From the NCBI RefSeq assembly GCF_004342445.1, contig NZ_SLWW01000003.1, positions 124,001 to 188,000 of the forward strand: a stretch of 64,000 bases of DNA. Reading direction: 5' to 3'. A program made the position numbers and the translations under genes. Under the pieces are notes generated by a model that ran no database searches, had not been told where the DNA came from, and saw nothing but the letters and a program-made list of their open reading frames with translations. This DNA is from Rhodovulum euryhalinum. GTDB taxonomy: Bacteria > Pseudomonadota > Alphaproteobacteria > Rhodobacterales > Rhodobacteraceae. How positions within the stretch are numbered: the first letter of the stretch is position 1; every line of letters starts with the position of its first letter. Positions 1 through 9,573 of the stretch are shown in pieces.

Positions 1-766
1 CGGGCAGGGCGCTCAGCGCGGCCGGTGCCTCGACCCCCGGCGCCCAGGACCGCCGCGGCAGGATCAGCGAGACCTCGGCGCCGGCCCCGGCAACATTCGC
101 CACGTGAAGCTGTCCGCGGATGCGCTGTGCCAGGTCGCGGACGATGTGCAGCCCAAGCCCGGTGCCGGGCTGGCTGCTTTCCTCGGGGCGGCCGGCATAG
201 TCGAACAGCCGCGCCATCGCCGCATCCGAGAATCCCGGACCGGTATCGCGCACCCTGAGGCACAGCGCCTCCTGCGGGCCCATCTGGACGCGCAGCCGCA
301 CCTCACCGGCGGGGCTGTACTTCATCGCGTTGCCGATCATGTTCGACAGGATCCGCTCCAGCGCCGCGGGGTCGGTGCCGATCCCGGCCGGCAGGTCGTC
401 GGCGCGGTCCAGCACGAAGCCGAGCCCGCGTTCCTCGGCATGCGCCCGCCAGCGGGCGGCGATCCGGTCGAGGAACGGGCCGAGGCTGGTCAGCACCGGC
501 GCCTCGGCGCGAGGGGAATCGTCCCCCACAACCAGCGCGAGCGTTTCCTCGGTCAGCCGGGCGAGCTGTTCGGCCGAGCTTTGCACACGTTGCAGCTGTA
601 GCCGGGAGTGGGGATCAAGCGAGGACAGGTCGGCAAGCGCCAGCCCGCCGAGGATGTCCGCGATCGCCGCGCGCATGTCATGGCCCAGCATGGCCGCCCG
701 ATTGCGTGGGGATTGCGCGTCACCATCCCCGCGAACGGCGGGCCCGTCAGACTGCTCCCCCGGCAT
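1..766 (-). CDS. sensor histidine kinase, HisKA plus HATPase_c (3' end off the window)
   Basis: Transmitter part of a two-component sensor kinase that autophosphorylates on His and passes phosphate to a response regulator. From the preferred ATG at 766 the visible 255 residues contain an H-box (LGHDMRAAI, His29), an N-box (SNMIGNAMKYSP, 141-152), a G1 box (DTGPGFSD, 174-181) and a G2 box (GTGLGLHIV, 201-209). No membrane segment or sensor domain precedes the H-box, so it looks cytosolic. The frame is still open at base 1, so a receiver or Hpt domain could follow. I prefer ATG 766 because GAGG lies 8 bases upstream. An in-frame ATG at 811 would add 15 residues but has no clear ribosome site. 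Ligand and partner are unknown. Confidence 0.85.
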   Translation of the reverse strand, partial: MPGEQSDGPAVRGDGDAQSPRNRAAMLGHDMRAAIADILGGLALADLSSLDPHSRLQLQRVQSSAEQLARLTEETLALVVGDDSPRAEAPVLTSLGPFLDRIAARWRAHAEERGLGFVLDRADDLPAGIGTDPAALERILSNMIGNAMKYSPAGEVRLRVQMGPQEALCLRVRDTGPGFSDAAMARLFDYAGRPEESSQPGTGLGLHIVRDLAQRIRGQLHVANVAGAGAEVSLILPRRSWAPGVEAPAALSALP

Positions 767-840
767 TTCGGTCACCTCGGGCGCAGTATCGGGGTCCGGA
801 CGGCAAACCATGGAGGCACTCGCAAAGGTTGCATTTGCTC

Positions 841-869
841 CTTGTACCCGTCCCCAGCGGTTCAACCAA
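841..869 (-). promoter_or_regulatory. candidate sigma-70-like promoter of the sensor kinase
   Basis: Read on the minus strand, TTGGTT and TACAAG are separated by 17 bases, and transcription would start just upstream of the kinase gene. This is a motif match only. The -35 is two bases off consensus. Confidence 0.3.
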
Positions 870-903
870 CCTGTATTAAAGTCAGGTCGTGCCCGCGGGC
901 GGT

Positions 904-936
904 CTCCGTGCCTTGGACGTTGTCCCCGGCACGGAG
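904..936 (-). terminator. prpE: hairpin downstream of prpE, no U-tract
   Basis: CTCCGTGCC at 904-912 pairs perfectly with GGCACGGAG at 928-936 around a 15-nt loop, 16 bases beyond the prpE stop. No T-run follows on the minus strand, so it could stabilise a 3' end or work as a weak terminator. Confidence 0.35.
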
Positions 937-951
937 GCGGCCATCGCGCGG

Positions 952-2847
952 TCAGGTGGCCTGGGGATAGCCCAGCGCCTTGAGCGCCACGGCGATCTCG
1001 TCGAGAATCGCCGGGTCGTCGATCGTCGCGGGCATCTTGAACTCTTCGCCGTCGGCGATCTTGCACATCGTGCCGCGCAGGATCTTGCCCGAGCGCGTCT
1101 TGGGCAGTCGGTCGACCACGCAGGCCAGTTTGAACGCCGCCACCGGGCCGATCTGGTCGCGCACCAGGTTGACACATTCCTTGACGATGGTGCCGTGGTC
1201 GCGGGTCACCCCCGAGGTGAGGCAGAGAAAGCCCATCGGCAATTGCCCCTTCAACTCGTCCGCCACGCCGATCACCGCACATTCGGCGACATCCGGGTGG
1301 CTGGCCAGCACCTCTTCCATCGCGCCGGTCGACAGGCGGTGACCCGCCACGTTGATCACGTCGTCGGTGCGCGCCATGATGTAGAGGTATCCGTCCTCGT
1401 CCTTGTAGCCCGCGTCGCCGGTTTCGTAATAGCCGGGGAAGTGGCTCAGGTAGGACTTGTGGAACCGCTCGGGCGCGTTCCACAGCGTTGGCAGCGTGCC
1501 GGGCGGCAGCGGCAGCTTGATCGCGATGGCGCCCAGCGTGCCCGGGCCGACCTCGTGCCCGCCCTCGTCGAGGATGTGAACGTCATAGCCGGGCATCGCC
1601 ACCGACGGGCTGCCGATCTTGACCGGCAGCTTCTCGATCCCCAGCGGGTTCGCGGCGATGGCCCAGCCAGTTTCGGTCTGCCACCAGTGGTCGATCACCG
1701 GCACGCCCAGCATCCGCTGCGCCCACTTGATCGTGTCGGGGTCGGCCCGCTCGCCCGCCAGATACAGCGCCTTGAGATTCGTCAGGTCGTACTTGTTGAC
1801 GAACTCGCCGTTCGGATCGTCCCGCTTGATCGCGCGGAAGGCGGTGGGCGCGGTGAAGAAACTCTTTACCTTGTGCTCGGAGATCACCCGCCAGAACGTG
1901 CCCGCATCCGGCGTGCCGATGGGCTTGCCCTCGAACACGATGGTGGCGTTGCCGTGGATCAGGGGTGCATAGCAGATATAGCTGTGGCCCACGACCCAGC
2001 CCACGTCGGACGCCGCCCAGAACACGTCGCCCGGATCGACGTTGTAGATGTTCTTCATCGTCCAGTTCAGTGCCACGAGGTGCCCCGCGGTGGGCCGCAC
2101 CACGCCCTTGGGCTGGCCGGTGGTTCCTGAGGTGTAGAGGATATAGGCCGGGTGGTTGCCCTCGACGGGGACACATTCGGCGGGCTGAACGCCATACTGG
2201 AACCCGTGCCAGTTGACATCGCGGCCTTCTTTCAGTTGCGCCACCTCCTGCTCGCGCTGGAAGATCACGCAGAAATCGGGCTGGTGGGTGGACTGGTCCA
2301 GCGCGCCGTCCAGAAGCGGCTTGTAATGCACGATCCGGCCGGGTTCGATCCCGCAGCTTGCCGCGATGATGCATTTCGGTTTCGCGTCGTCGATCCGCAC
2401 GGCCAGTTCATGCGCGGCGAACCCGCCGAAGACCACCGAATGGATCGCGCCGAGCCGGGAACAGGCCAGCATCGCTTCCAGCGCCTCGGGGATCATCGGC
2501 ATGTAGATGATGACCCGGTCGCCCTTTTCCACGCCCTTGGCGCGCAGCGCCCCGGCCAGTTGGGCGACGCGGTTGCGCAGCATGACGTAAGAGATCGATT
2601 TCCGGGTTCCGGTCACCGGGCTGTCGTAGATGATCGCGACCTGATCGCCGCGCCCGGCCTCGACATGGCGGTCCACCGCGTTCCAGCAGGTGTTCACCAT
2701 CCCGTCCACGAACCACTCGTATTCCGGCGCGTTCTCGTCGAACAGCGCCTTCGAGGGTTTCCTGACCCAGTCGATCGCTTCGGCGGCCTGCATCCAGAAT
2801 GCGTCCGGATCGGCCTTCCAGCGGTCATAGAGATCGGCATAGCCCAT
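952..2847 (-). CDS. prpE: propionyl-CoA synthetase (propionate--CoA ligase, AMP-forming)
   Basis: Activates propionate, and probably other short acids including acetate, to the acyl-CoA in the cytosol through an acyl-adenylate. The product is 631 residues, the usual PrpE length. Visible ANL-superfamily motifs are the P-loop YTSGTTGQPKG (238-248), WWQTETG (388-394), YETGDAG (474-480), the hinge region around GHRLSTG (502-508), and PKTRSGKILR (582-591), whose Lys588 is the adenylation lysine commonly controlled by acetylation. The ATG at 2847 is preceded by GAGGAGGGA, a strong ribosome site. The start MGYADLYDRWKADP fits PrpE better than AcsA. The gene is monocistronic and divergent from cdd. 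PrpE versus a broad short-chain acyl-CoA synthetase is family-level inference. Confidence 0.93.
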   Translation of the reverse strand: MGYADLYDRWKADPDAFWMQAAEAIDWVRKPSKALFDENAPEYEWFVDGMVNTCWNAVDRHVEAGRGDQVAIIYDSPVTGTRKSISYVMLRNRVAQLAGALRAKGVEKGDRVIIYMPMIPEALEAMLACSRLGAIHSVVFGGFAAHELAVRIDDAKPKCIIAASCGIEPGRIVHYKPLLDGALDQSTHQPDFCVIFQREQEVAQLKEGRDVNWHGFQYGVQPAECVPVEGNHPAYILYTSGTTGQPKGVVRPTAGHLVALNWTMKNIYNVDPGDVFWAASDVGWVVGHSYICYAPLIHGNATIVFEGKPIGTPDAGTFWRVISEHKVKSFFTAPTAFRAIKRDDPNGEFVNKYDLTNLKALYLAGERADPDTIKWAQRMLGVPVIDHWWQTETGWAIAANPLGIEKLPVKIGSPSVAMPGYDVHILDEGGHEVGPGTLGAIAIKLPLPPGTLPTLWNAPERFHKSYLSHFPGYYETGDAGYKDEDGYLYIMARTDDVINVAGHRLSTGAMEEVLASHPDVAECAVIGVADELKGQLPMGFLCLTSGVTRDHGTIVKECVNLVRDQIGPVAAFKLACVVDRLPKTRSGKILRGTMCKIADGEEFKMPATIDDPAILDEIAVALKALGYPQAT

Positions 2848-3034
2848 GGTCTTGGTCCCTCCTCGTGGTCTGCGCAATTCTGTTACGCAGGGGAATTGCC
2901 GGACGCAAGATCGAAACCCGGACACCGTGTCGCTGTTAGCGCTAATCCCTGCCGGGGTGGCGGCAGGATGCCCGGCCATACGCTCTTGCATCCCCGGCGG
3001 GGGCGCCGCAGATTGGCGGCAAATGGAGAACCCC

Positions 3035-3427
3035 ATGCCGCTGATATCCGCTGCCCGCGCGGTGCGCGAGAACGCCCACGCCCCCTATTCGCGATTCAAG
3101 GTGGGCGCGGCGGTCCGGGGGGCGGACGGCGCGATCTATGCGGGCTGCAACGTCGAAAACATCGCCTCGCCCGAGGGCACCTGCGCCGAGGCGGGCGCGA
3201 TTGCGGCGATGGTGGCGGCGGGCTGCCGCGAGATCGCCGAGGTCGCGGTGATCGCGGACGGGCCTGCACCGGTGACCCCCTGCGGCGGCTGCCGCCAGAA
3301 ACTGGCCGAGTTCGCCGCGCCCGATGTCAAGGTGACCATGGCGACGCTGTCCGGCGCAACGCTGGTGATGAGCGTGGGCGAGCTGTTGCCCGGTGCGTTC
3401 TCGGCCGCCCATATGCGGGAGCTCTGA
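3035..3427 (+). CDS. cdd: cytidine deaminase
   Basis: Zinc enzyme that deaminates cytidine and deoxycytidine to uridine and deoxyuridine; first gene of a nucleoside salvage operon. The 130 residues match the small homotetrameric class. The zinc site is Cys50-Ala-Glu52, where Glu is the proton shuttle, plus PCGGC with Cys83 and Cys86. The ATG at 3035 is chosen because GGAG (3025-3028) lies 6 bases upstream and the N-terminus MPLISAARAVRENAHAPYS is family-typical. An ATG at 3023 would overlap that ribosome site. It is followed after one base by the deoA GTG start. Confidence 0.95.
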   Translation: MPLISAARAVRENAHAPYSRFKVGAAVRGADGAIYAGCNVENIASPEGTCAEAGAIAAMVAAGCREIAEVAVIADGPAPVTPCGGCRQKLAEFAAPDVKVTMATLSGATLVMSVGELLPGAFSAAHMREL

Positions 3428-3428
3428 G

Positions 3429-4739
3429 GTGGACGCGCGCGGCATCATCGCCCGGGTGCGCGACGGCGAGCCCCTGTCCGAGGCAGAGCTTTCGTGGTTT
3501 GCCAAGGGTCTGGCCAGCGGCGCCGTGACCGATGCGCAGGCTGGTGCGTTCGCGATGGCGGTGCTGCTGAACGGTGTCACCACGCCCGAACGGGTGGGGC
3601 TGACACGCGCGATGCGCGACAGCGGCAAGGTGCTGACATGGGACCTGCCCGGTCCGGTGCTGGACAAACATTCCTCGGGCGGGATCGGCGATTGCGTCTC
3701 GCTGGTGCTGGCGCCAGCATTGGCCGCCTGCGGCGCCTATGTGCCGATGATCTCGGGGCGGGGGCTCGGGCATACCGGCGGGACGCTCGACAAGCTGGAA
3801 TCGATTCCCGGCTACCGTACCCAGGTGGGCATCTCGGAACTCAAGGCCATCACCGCGCAGATCGGTTGCGCCATCGTCGGCGCCTCGGCCGACATCGCGC
3901 CTGCCGACCGGCGGCTTTACGCGGTGCGCGACGTGTCGGGCACGGTGGAAAGCGTCGATCTCATCACCGCCTCGATCCTGTCCAAGAAACTGGCCGCCGG
4001 GCTCGAGGCGCTGGTGCTCGACGTCAAGGTGGGCTCGGGTGCGTTCATGAAGACGCTGGACGAGGCCGAGGATCTGGCCCGCGCGCTGGTGGAAACCGCG
4101 CAGGGGGCGGGCTGCATGACCACGGCGCTGATCACCGACATGTCGCAGCCTTTGGTGGGGGCGGCGGGCAACGCGCTGGAAGTGATCGAGGTGATGGAGA
4201 CCCTGACCGGCACCGGTGTAACCCCCGCGCTGTGGGACATCACCTGCGCGCTGGGTGGCGAGGTGCTGGCGCTGGGCGGGCTTGCCGATGATGCGGGCGA
4301 TGGTGCGCGGCGCATCGCGCGGGCGCTGGAACGGGGGGATGCGGCGCTGAAATTCGGCGAGATGCTGGCCGAGCTTGGCGGACCGCTGGATTTCGTCGAA
4401 CGCTGGCCCGACCGTCTGCCCGCCGCCCCGGTGATCCAGGAGGTGGTGGACGACGAGGGCGGCATCGTGCAGGCGATCGACGGCGAGGCGCTGGGACTGG
4501 CGATCGTGGCGCTCGGTGGCGGGCGGCGGCGCGAGGGTGACCGGATCAACCCTTCGGTCGGGCTGTCCGAGATCGCGGGTCTGGGCGAGGATATCGGCGC
4601 GGGCCAGCCGCTGGCGCTGGTCCATGCCGCCAGCGAGGAGGACGCCGAGGCGGCCGCAGCGGCGGTTCTGGCAGCGTTCCGGCTGGGCGACAGCGTGCCC
4701 GAGATCCCGCCGCTGGTGCACCAGAGGATCCTGCGATGA
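3429..4739 (+). CDS. deoA: thymidine phosphorylase
   Basis: Phosphorolyses thymidine and deoxyuridine to the base plus 2-deoxyribose-1-phosphate. 436 residues, normal for the family. The phosphate-binding stretch [10 protein letters not shown] is at 79-88 and the family signature [16 protein letters not shown] at 109-124. The C-terminal pyrimidine-phosphorylase domain occupies roughly 335-425. The start is GTG at 3429, one base after the cdd stop, and the 3' end overlaps deoB as ATGA, so translation is probably coupled. The deoxyribose-1-phosphate produced is the substrate of the next gene. Confidence 0.96.
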   Translation: MDARGIIARVRDGEPLSEAELSWFAKGLASGAVTDAQAGAFAMAVLLNGVTTPERVGLTRAMRDSGKVLTWDLPGPVLDKHSSGGIGDCVSLVLAPALAACGAYVPMISGRGLGHTGGTLDKLESIPGYRTQVGISELKAITAQIGCAIVGASADIAPADRRLYAVRDVSGTVESVDLITASILSKKLAAGLEALVLDVKVGSGAFMKTLDEAEDLARALVETAQGAGCMTTALITDMSQPLVGAAGNALEVIEVMETLTGTGVTPALWDITCALGGEVLALGGLADDAGDGARRIARALERGDAALKFGEMLAELGGPLDFVERWPDRLPAAPVIQEVVDDEGGIVQAIDGEALGLAIVALGGGRRREGDRINPSVGLSEIAGLGEDIGAGQPLALVHAASEEDAEAAAAAVLAAFRLGDSVPEIPPLVHQRILR

Positions 4740-5947
4740 CGCGTGCCTTTCTGGTGGTGATCGACTCGGTCGGCTGCGGCGGGGCGCCCGATGCGGCCGG
4801 TTTCTTCAATGAGGGCGTGCCCGATACCGGGGCGAACACGCTTGCCCATATCGCGCAGGCCTGTGCCGGCGGACGCGCCGAGTCGGGCCGGTCGGGGCCC
4901 CTGAACCTGCCCAATCTCGACAATCTGGGCCTTGGCGCCGCGATCCGGCTGGCCTCGGGCGAGACCGCGCCGGGGCTGGGGGCCGCGCCGCAGGGCCTGT
5001 GGGGCGCGGCGACCGAAATCTCTCCCGGCAAGGACACGCCGTCCGGCCATTGGGAACTGGCGGGCGTGCCGGTGCCCTGGGACTGGACCTATTTTCCGCG
5101 CGAGGTGCCCGCCTTTCCCGAAGCCCTGCTCGCCGAGGTGCGCCGGCTGGCGGGAACCGGCGGCACGCTGGGCAATTGCCACGCCTCGGGCACCGAGATC
5201 GTGGACCGCCTGGGTGCCGAGCACCTGGCCACCGGCTGGCCGATCCTCTACACCTCGGCTGACAGCGTGTTCCAGATCGCCGCCCATGAAGAGGCGTTCG
5301 GGCTCGACCGCCTGCTTGCGCTGTGCGCGGGGATTGCACCGCTCCTGCACGCGATGAAGGTCGGCCGGGTGATCGCGCGCCCCTTTACCGGCAGCCCCGA
5401 AACCGGCTTCACCCGCACGCAGAACCGGCACGACTACGCCATCGCCCCGCCCGCCCCGACGCTGTGCGACCGGGTGCAGGGCGCGGGGCGCCGCGTGCAG
5501 GCCATCGGCAAGATCGGTGACATCTTTTCCATGCGCGGCATCGACGAGGTGCGCAAGGGGACGGATGCCGAGTTGATGGGCCATTGGCTGGACCTGATGG
5601 ACGAGGCCCCCGAAGGCAGCCTGACCTTCGCCAATTTCGTCGAGTTCGACAGCCTTTACGGGCATCGCCGCGATGTCGCGGGCTATGCAGGCGCGCTGGA
5701 ATGGTTCGATGCGCAGCTGCCCCGCGTGCTTGGCCGGATGCGGCCGGGCGATCTGATCCTGATCACCGCCGACCACGGCAACGACCCGACCTGGCCCGGC
5801 ACCGACCACACGCGCGAACGGGTGCCGGTTCTGGGCGCGGGAGTTGGCACCCGGGCGGTCGGCCTGTGCGCCTTCGCCGACGTGGGCGCCAGCGTCGCAG
5901 CGCATCTTGGCGTGCCCGCCGAGGGCCCCGGAAGGAGTTTCCTGTGA
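4736..5947 (+). CDS. deoB: phosphopentomutase
   Basis: Interconverts (deoxy)ribose-1-phosphate and 5-phosphate, linking nucleoside phosphorolysis to central carbon metabolism. The 403-residue alkaline-phosphatase-fold enzyme shows the N-terminal metal site VVIDSVG (Asp10), the catalytic-Thr loop [10 protein letters not shown] (98-107, Thr101) and a C-terminal second metal site ADHGND...GTDHTRE. It starts with ATG overlapping the deoA stop by 4 bases and ends in a GTGA overlap with add. The tight packing supports a single operon from cdd to upp. Confidence 0.96.
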   Translation: MTRAFLVVIDSVGCGGAPDAAGFFNEGVPDTGANTLAHIAQACAGGRAESGRSGPLNLPNLDNLGLGAAIRLASGETAPGLGAAPQGLWGAATEISPGKDTPSGHWELAGVPVPWDWTYFPREVPAFPEALLAEVRRLAGTGGTLGNCHASGTEIVDRLGAEHLATGWPILYTSADSVFQIAAHEEAFGLDRLLALCAGIAPLLHAMKVGRVIARPFTGSPETGFTRTQNRHDYAIAPPAPTLCDRVQGAGRRVQAIGKIGDIFSMRGIDEVRKGTDAELMGHWLDLMDEAPEGSLTFANFVEFDSLYGHRRDVAGYAGALEWFDAQLPRVLGRMRPGDLILITADHGNDPTWPGTDHTRERVPVLGAGVGTRAVGLCAFADVGASVAAHLGVPAEGPGRSFL

Positions 5948-6936
5948 CCCTGAAGGCCCTTCCCAAGGTCGAGTTGCATCACCACCTGGAAGGCGCAGCG
6001 CCCCCGGCCTTGATCCGCGACATTGCGCGGGCCCGTCACGTCGACATCTCGGGTATCTTTGATCCGCAGGGCGGCTATGCCTACCGGGATTTCCCGCAGT
6101 TCCTGAACGTCTACGAGGCTGCGACCTCGGTGCTGCAAAGCCCCGGGGACTATGCCCGCCTGACCGCGGCCGTGCTGGAAGAGGCGGCGGCGGAGGGCGT
6201 GGTCTACCTGGAAAGCTTCCTGTCGCCGGATTTCTGCGGTGGCCGGGATCTCGCCGCCTGGCGCGAGTACCTGCATGCCATCGAGGAAGCCGCCGCCGCG
6301 GCCGAGGCCGCCCATGGCATCACGCTGCGCGGCACGATCACCTGCATCCGCCATTTCGGCCCCGACAAGGCGTGCGAAACTGCCCTGTGTGCGGCGGAAA
6401 CGGCAGGCGATTTCATCGTCGGTTTCGGAATCGCGGGCGACGAGACCGCAGGCCGCCCGCGCGATTTCGCCTATGCCTTCGACATGGCGCGCGAGGCGCG
6501 GCTGGGGCTGACGGCGCATGCGGGCGAGTGGGGCGGGCCGCAATCGGTGCGCGACGCGCTGGCCGATCTGCGGGTGGACCGCATCGGCCACGGCGTCCGC
6601 GCGATCGAGGATCCGCGCCTTGTCGAGCACCTGGCCGAGACCGGCATCGTGCTCGAGGTCTGTCCGGGGTCGAACGTGGCGCTCGGGCTTTATCCCGACT
6701 GGCGCGCGCATCCGATCGAGCGGTTGCGCGCGGCGGGCGTGCGGGTAACCGTCTCGACCGACGATCCGCCATTCTTCCACACAAGCATGACCCGCGAATA
6801 CGACCGCCTGGCCGATGCCTTCGGCTGGGACGAGGGCGTTTTCGCGGACCTCAACCGGGTGGCGCTGGACGCCGCCTTCTGCGACGCGGACACCCGCGCC
6901 GCGATCGCCAAGAGACTGGAGCCCGCCGATGTATGA
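5944..6936 (+). CDS. add: adenosine deaminase
   Basis: Zinc hydrolase converting adenosine and deoxyadenosine to inosine and deoxyinosine. 330 residues, with the expected metal and catalytic residues: HHHLEG at 12-17 (His12/His14 ligands), HAGE at 192-195, IGHG with His216, and STDDP with Asp273/Asp274. The start is GTG, overlapping the deoB stop as GTGA. The 3' end overlaps the upp start by 8 bases. Some deaminases of this family act on adenine instead; the HAGE and GHG context and the operon favour adenosine. Confidence 0.93.
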   Translation: MTLKALPKVELHHHLEGAAPPALIRDIARARHVDISGIFDPQGGYAYRDFPQFLNVYEAATSVLQSPGDYARLTAAVLEEAAAEGVVYLESFLSPDFCGGRDLAAWREYLHAIEEAAAAAEAAHGITLRGTITCIRHFGPDKACETALCAAETAGDFIVGFGIAGDETAGRPRDFAYAFDMAREARLGLTAHAGEWGGPQSVRDALADLRVDRIGHGVRAIEDPRLVEHLAETGIVLEVCPGSNVALGLYPDWRAHPIERLRAAGVRVTVSTDDPPFFHTSMTREYDRLADAFGWDEGVFADLNRVALDAAFCDADTRAAIAKRLEPADV

Positions 6937-7561
6937 ACACCTGACCGTCGTCAAGCACCCGCTGGTGCAGCACAAGCTGACGCTGATGCGCGACAAGGAC
7001 ACGCCCACGGCGGTGTTCCGCCAGCTTCTGCGCGAGATAAGCCAGCTTCTGGCCTACGAGATCACCCGCGAACTGGAGATGACCACCCGGCGGATCGAGA
7101 CGCCGCTCTGCGAGATGGACGCCCCCGTTCTGGCCGGCAAGAAACTGGCGCTGGTCTCGATCCTGCGGGCGGGCAATGGTCTGCTCGACGGCGTGCTAGA
7201 ACTGGTGCCGTCCGCGCGCGTCGGCTATGTCGGGCTCTACCGCGACGAAAAGACCCTGCAGCCCGTGCAATACTATTACAAGGTGCCGCCCGATCTGGAG
7301 GACCGGCTGGTGATCGTGCTGGATCCGATGCTGGCCACCGGCAATTCCTCGGCCGCGGCGGTTGATCTGCTCAAGGCGTCGGGGGCGAACAACATCCGCT
7401 TCATGTGCCTGCTGGCCGCGCCCGAAGGGGTTCGGCGGATGGAAGAGGCTCACCCGGACGTGCCGATCGTCACAGCGGCGGTGGACGAATGTCTGAACGA
7501 GCATGGATATATCATGCCGGGCCTAGGGGATGCGGGCGACCGGATGTTCGGCACAAGATAA
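6929..7561 (+). CDS. upp: uracil phosphoribosyltransferase
   Basis: Makes UMP from uracil and PRPP, the last step that captures the uracil released by the operon's other enzymes. 210 residues, the normal length. It shows the SILRAGNGL substrate loop, the PRPP-binding stretch [10 protein letters not shown] near residues 130-140, and the C-terminal uracil-binding [13 protein letters not shown]. The ATG at 6929 lies inside the end of add, an 8-base overlap that suggests translational coupling. No terminator is visible directly after it; the next gene starts 66 bases on. Confidence 0.96.
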   Translation: MYEHLTVVKHPLVQHKLTLMRDKDTPTAVFRQLLREISQLLAYEITRELEMTTRRIETPLCEMDAPVLAGKKLALVSILRAGNGLLDGVLELVPSARVGYVGLYRDEKTLQPVQYYYKVPPDLEDRLVIVLDPMLATGNSSAAAVDLLKASGANNIRFMCLLAAPEGVRRMEEAHPDVPIVTAAVDECLNEHGYIMPGLGDAGDRMFGTR

Positions 7562-7627
7562 CGGGATTCCGCCTTTACTCGTTGTATGCGATCGGGCATC
7601 CTCCACCAACATCTTGTGGGGGATGAC

Positions 7628-8410
7628 ATGGGACTCCGCGCTTGGCTCTGCACAGGGCTGGTGATCGCAGGATTGGGCGCGGGCGCGGCCCGGGCCCAGG
7701 GTCTGGTGGTCGAGGGGCCGTCGGAAACGCCGCCGCCGGGCTATGCCGGGGCGCAATATGTCGACAGCCGCGGCTGCGCCTTCATGCGGGCGGGGGTCGA
7801 CGGGCAGGTGGCCTGGGTGCCGCGTCTCTCGCGCGATCGCACGGCGCATTGCGGGCTGGAGCCGACACTTCCCGGTGTCCGGCCGGCCGCCGCCCCGGCC
7901 GTGCCGAAGGCGGTCAGGCAAGCGCCCCGGTCCGGAACGGCCGCGGCGGCGCGGCAAGACGCGGCCGTGGCCCGCGCGGCAGGTCTGCATGCCGCCACCC
8001 CGGCCGGGGGGCTGCGTGCGATCCCGGTCCGGGTTCCCCGCGGATATCGCGCGATCTGGACGGATGACCGTCTGAACCCGCATCGCGGGCCGCGGACCGC
8101 GCTCGGCGATGCGCAGATGGCACTGATCTGGACGGATACCGTTCCCAGCCGGCTGGTTGACCCCGCGCCTGCCCGCGCCACCGCCCCGCACTACCTGAGG
8201 GTTGGAATCTACGATGCGCCCGAAGCGGCCCGCCCGACCGTTCACCGGATCAGGGCGCTGGGCCTGCCGGCCAGCCGCGCCACGGGCCAGCGCGGCACGC
8301 GGTCCGTCGAGGTGATCTATGCCGGGCCCTTCGCCGATGCCCGGGCGATGGCCCGCGCCGAAGTGCGGCTGGAGCGCGCCGGCTTTCGCGATGTCGTTCC
8401 GCGCAGGTAA
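7628..8410 (+). CDS. secreted SPOR-domain protein
   Basis: Exported protein of 260 residues. A signal peptide (residues 1-23, cut after ARA) precedes a low-complexity Ala/Pro-rich linker at about 90-140. A C-terminal SPOR-like repeat runs from about 183 to 260 (HYLRVGIYDAPEAARPTV ... VIYAGPFADARAMARAEVRLERAGF). SPOR domains bind denuded septal glycans, so a periplasmic division-related role is likely but not shown. Two cysteine-containing stretches (RGCAFM, HCGLEP) lie near 50-80. ATG 7628 has GGGGGA 5 bases upstream. It is followed by a strong terminator. Confidence 0.75.
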   Translation: MGLRAWLCTGLVIAGLGAGAARAQGLVVEGPSETPPPGYAGAQYVDSRGCAFMRAGVDGQVAWVPRLSRDRTAHCGLEPTLPGVRPAAAPAVPKAVRQAPRSGTAAAARQDAAVARAAGLHAATPAGGLRAIPVRVPRGYRAIWTDDRLNPHRGPRTALGDAQMALIWTDTVPSRLVDPAPARATAPHYLRVGIYDAPEAARPTVHRIRALGLPASRATGQRGTRSVEVIYAGPFADARAMARAEVRLERAGFRDVVPRR

Positions 8411-8436
8411 TCCGATCGAGCAGCAGCAAGACTGAA

Positions 8437-8467
8437 ACGCCCCGTTCCCGGACGGGGCGTCTTTTTG
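8437..8467. terminator. Rho-independent terminator between convergent genes
   Basis: ACGCCCCGT (8437-8445) pairs perfectly with ACGGGGCGT (8452-8460) around a 6-nt loop, followed by CTTTTTG. It serves the SPOR gene on the plus strand. A shorter T-run on the other strand may also serve the convergent gene ending at 8484. Confidence 0.9.
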
Positions 8468-8483
8468 TCCGCCGGGGCAGGGG

Positions 8484-9500
8484 TCAACTGCCGCAGATCG
8501 CCTGAAGCTGCACCCAGTCGCCATCGGACAGCAGCGGCACCGCACTCTGCCCGCGCATCGGGTCCGCCTCGATCAGCCCCAGGACGCCCTCGCCCGACAC
8601 GTCGAGCGCATAGGCATAGGGCGTCGAGGGCACGCCCGCCGCGGCGAACCGGGCAAGCAGCGTTGGCTCGGGCAGCGGTGCGGCGGGGGCTGCCAGCACG
8701 GTGCGGGCATGGGCTTCGAGCGCCCGTTCGGGCAGGTGGCCGCTGGTCAACAGCTTGAACGTGGCCAGAACGCCCGCCGTGTCGAGCAGTACGGCCAGGG
8801 GGTCGGTCCGGTCCGCGCGGGCCGCCTCGGCCAGGATGAAGCCCGCGACGGCGCTGGCATCCTCGTGATCCTCGACCAGGGCGCGGTTCAACAGGATCAG
8901 CCCGCCCGGCAGATGCGCCGCCCGCGGCATCCCCGAGGGCAGCACGACAACCCGCGCGCCCTGGCCCGGCAACAGCCGCGCGGCCAGCCGGTCCAGCGCG
9001 CGGGCGCCCCCGGTCCGGGCGCAGGGCTGGCCCGCGACGCGCGTCACGCGGGCCAGCAGATCCTGTCCGATCTCGGCGCGGACCTGCGGTGGCACCACCG
9101 AGACCGTGTGCCGGACCAGCGCCCCCGGCAGCCAGAACACCCCGAGCGCCGCAACCCCGGCGGCGATGGCCGCGAACAGCGCGAGGCGCAACCGGCCGGG
9201 ATTCGGGCGAATTTTCGCGACCGCATCGCGCACGGTCTCCAGCGCCTCGATCATCAGCGGATCGTCGACCTCGAGCACCTCGTCGCTGTCGGCATCGGGG
9301 GCGTAGAGCGCGGGCACCGCGCCCGGATTCAGCCTGTCAAGCGCGGCCAGCGACCAGTGGGTCAGAACCCGCTCGGCGGTGTCGGTGATCACCAGCGAAG
9401 CATCCCCGAAGGACAGGATCACGTTCTTGCGCTGGGCGTCCGCATGTTCGCGCCAGACGCCCGGGCTTTCCAGCCGTTGATACCGTTTGAGCGCCGTCAT
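8484..9500 (-). CDS. membrane protein with a degenerate M48-like peptidase domain
   Basis: 338-residue protein with an N-terminal beta-rich region (1-100), one membrane helix at about 104-124 and a C-terminal domain. At 197-230 the segment LPGGLILLNRALVEDHEDAS...FILAEAARAD lines up with the M48 zinc-peptidase core (LPGG...HEIAH). The two zinc histidines are replaced: the HExxH position reads A224-E225-A-A-R228. The M48 peptidase at 24.4-25.5 kb in this window has the same overall architecture with HEIAH intact, so this looks like a catalytically dead paralogue. The end CGS and Cys160 could pair. Function unknown; pseudo-enzyme is my inference. Confidence 0.6.
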   Translation of the reverse strand: MTALKRYQRLESPGVWREHADAQRKNVILSFGDASLVITDTAERVLTHWSLAALDRLNPGAVPALYAPDADSDEVLEVDDPLMIEALETVRDAVAKIRPNPGRLRLALFAAIAAGVAALGVFWLPGALVRHTVSVVPPQVRAEIGQDLLARVTRVAGQPCARTGGARALDRLAARLLPGQGARVVVLPSGMPRAAHLPGGLILLNRALVEDHEDASAVAGFILAEAARADRTDPLAVLLDTAGVLATFKLLTSGHLPERALEAHARTVLAAPAAPLPEPTLLARFAAAGVPSTPYAYALDVSGEGVLGLIEADPMRGQSAVPLLSDGDWVQLQAICGS

Positions 9501-9573
9501 GGGCGGCCGACCGTGCCTGCTCTGTCGTTTTCCCGGGCGTCAACGATAGCCGAGCGTCCCGCCGCCCACAATC

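Noticed and set aside
3917-5905. 662-codon antisense frame across deoA and deoB
   Set aside because: Shadow of recognised operon genes with intact catalytic motifs; no homology of its own.
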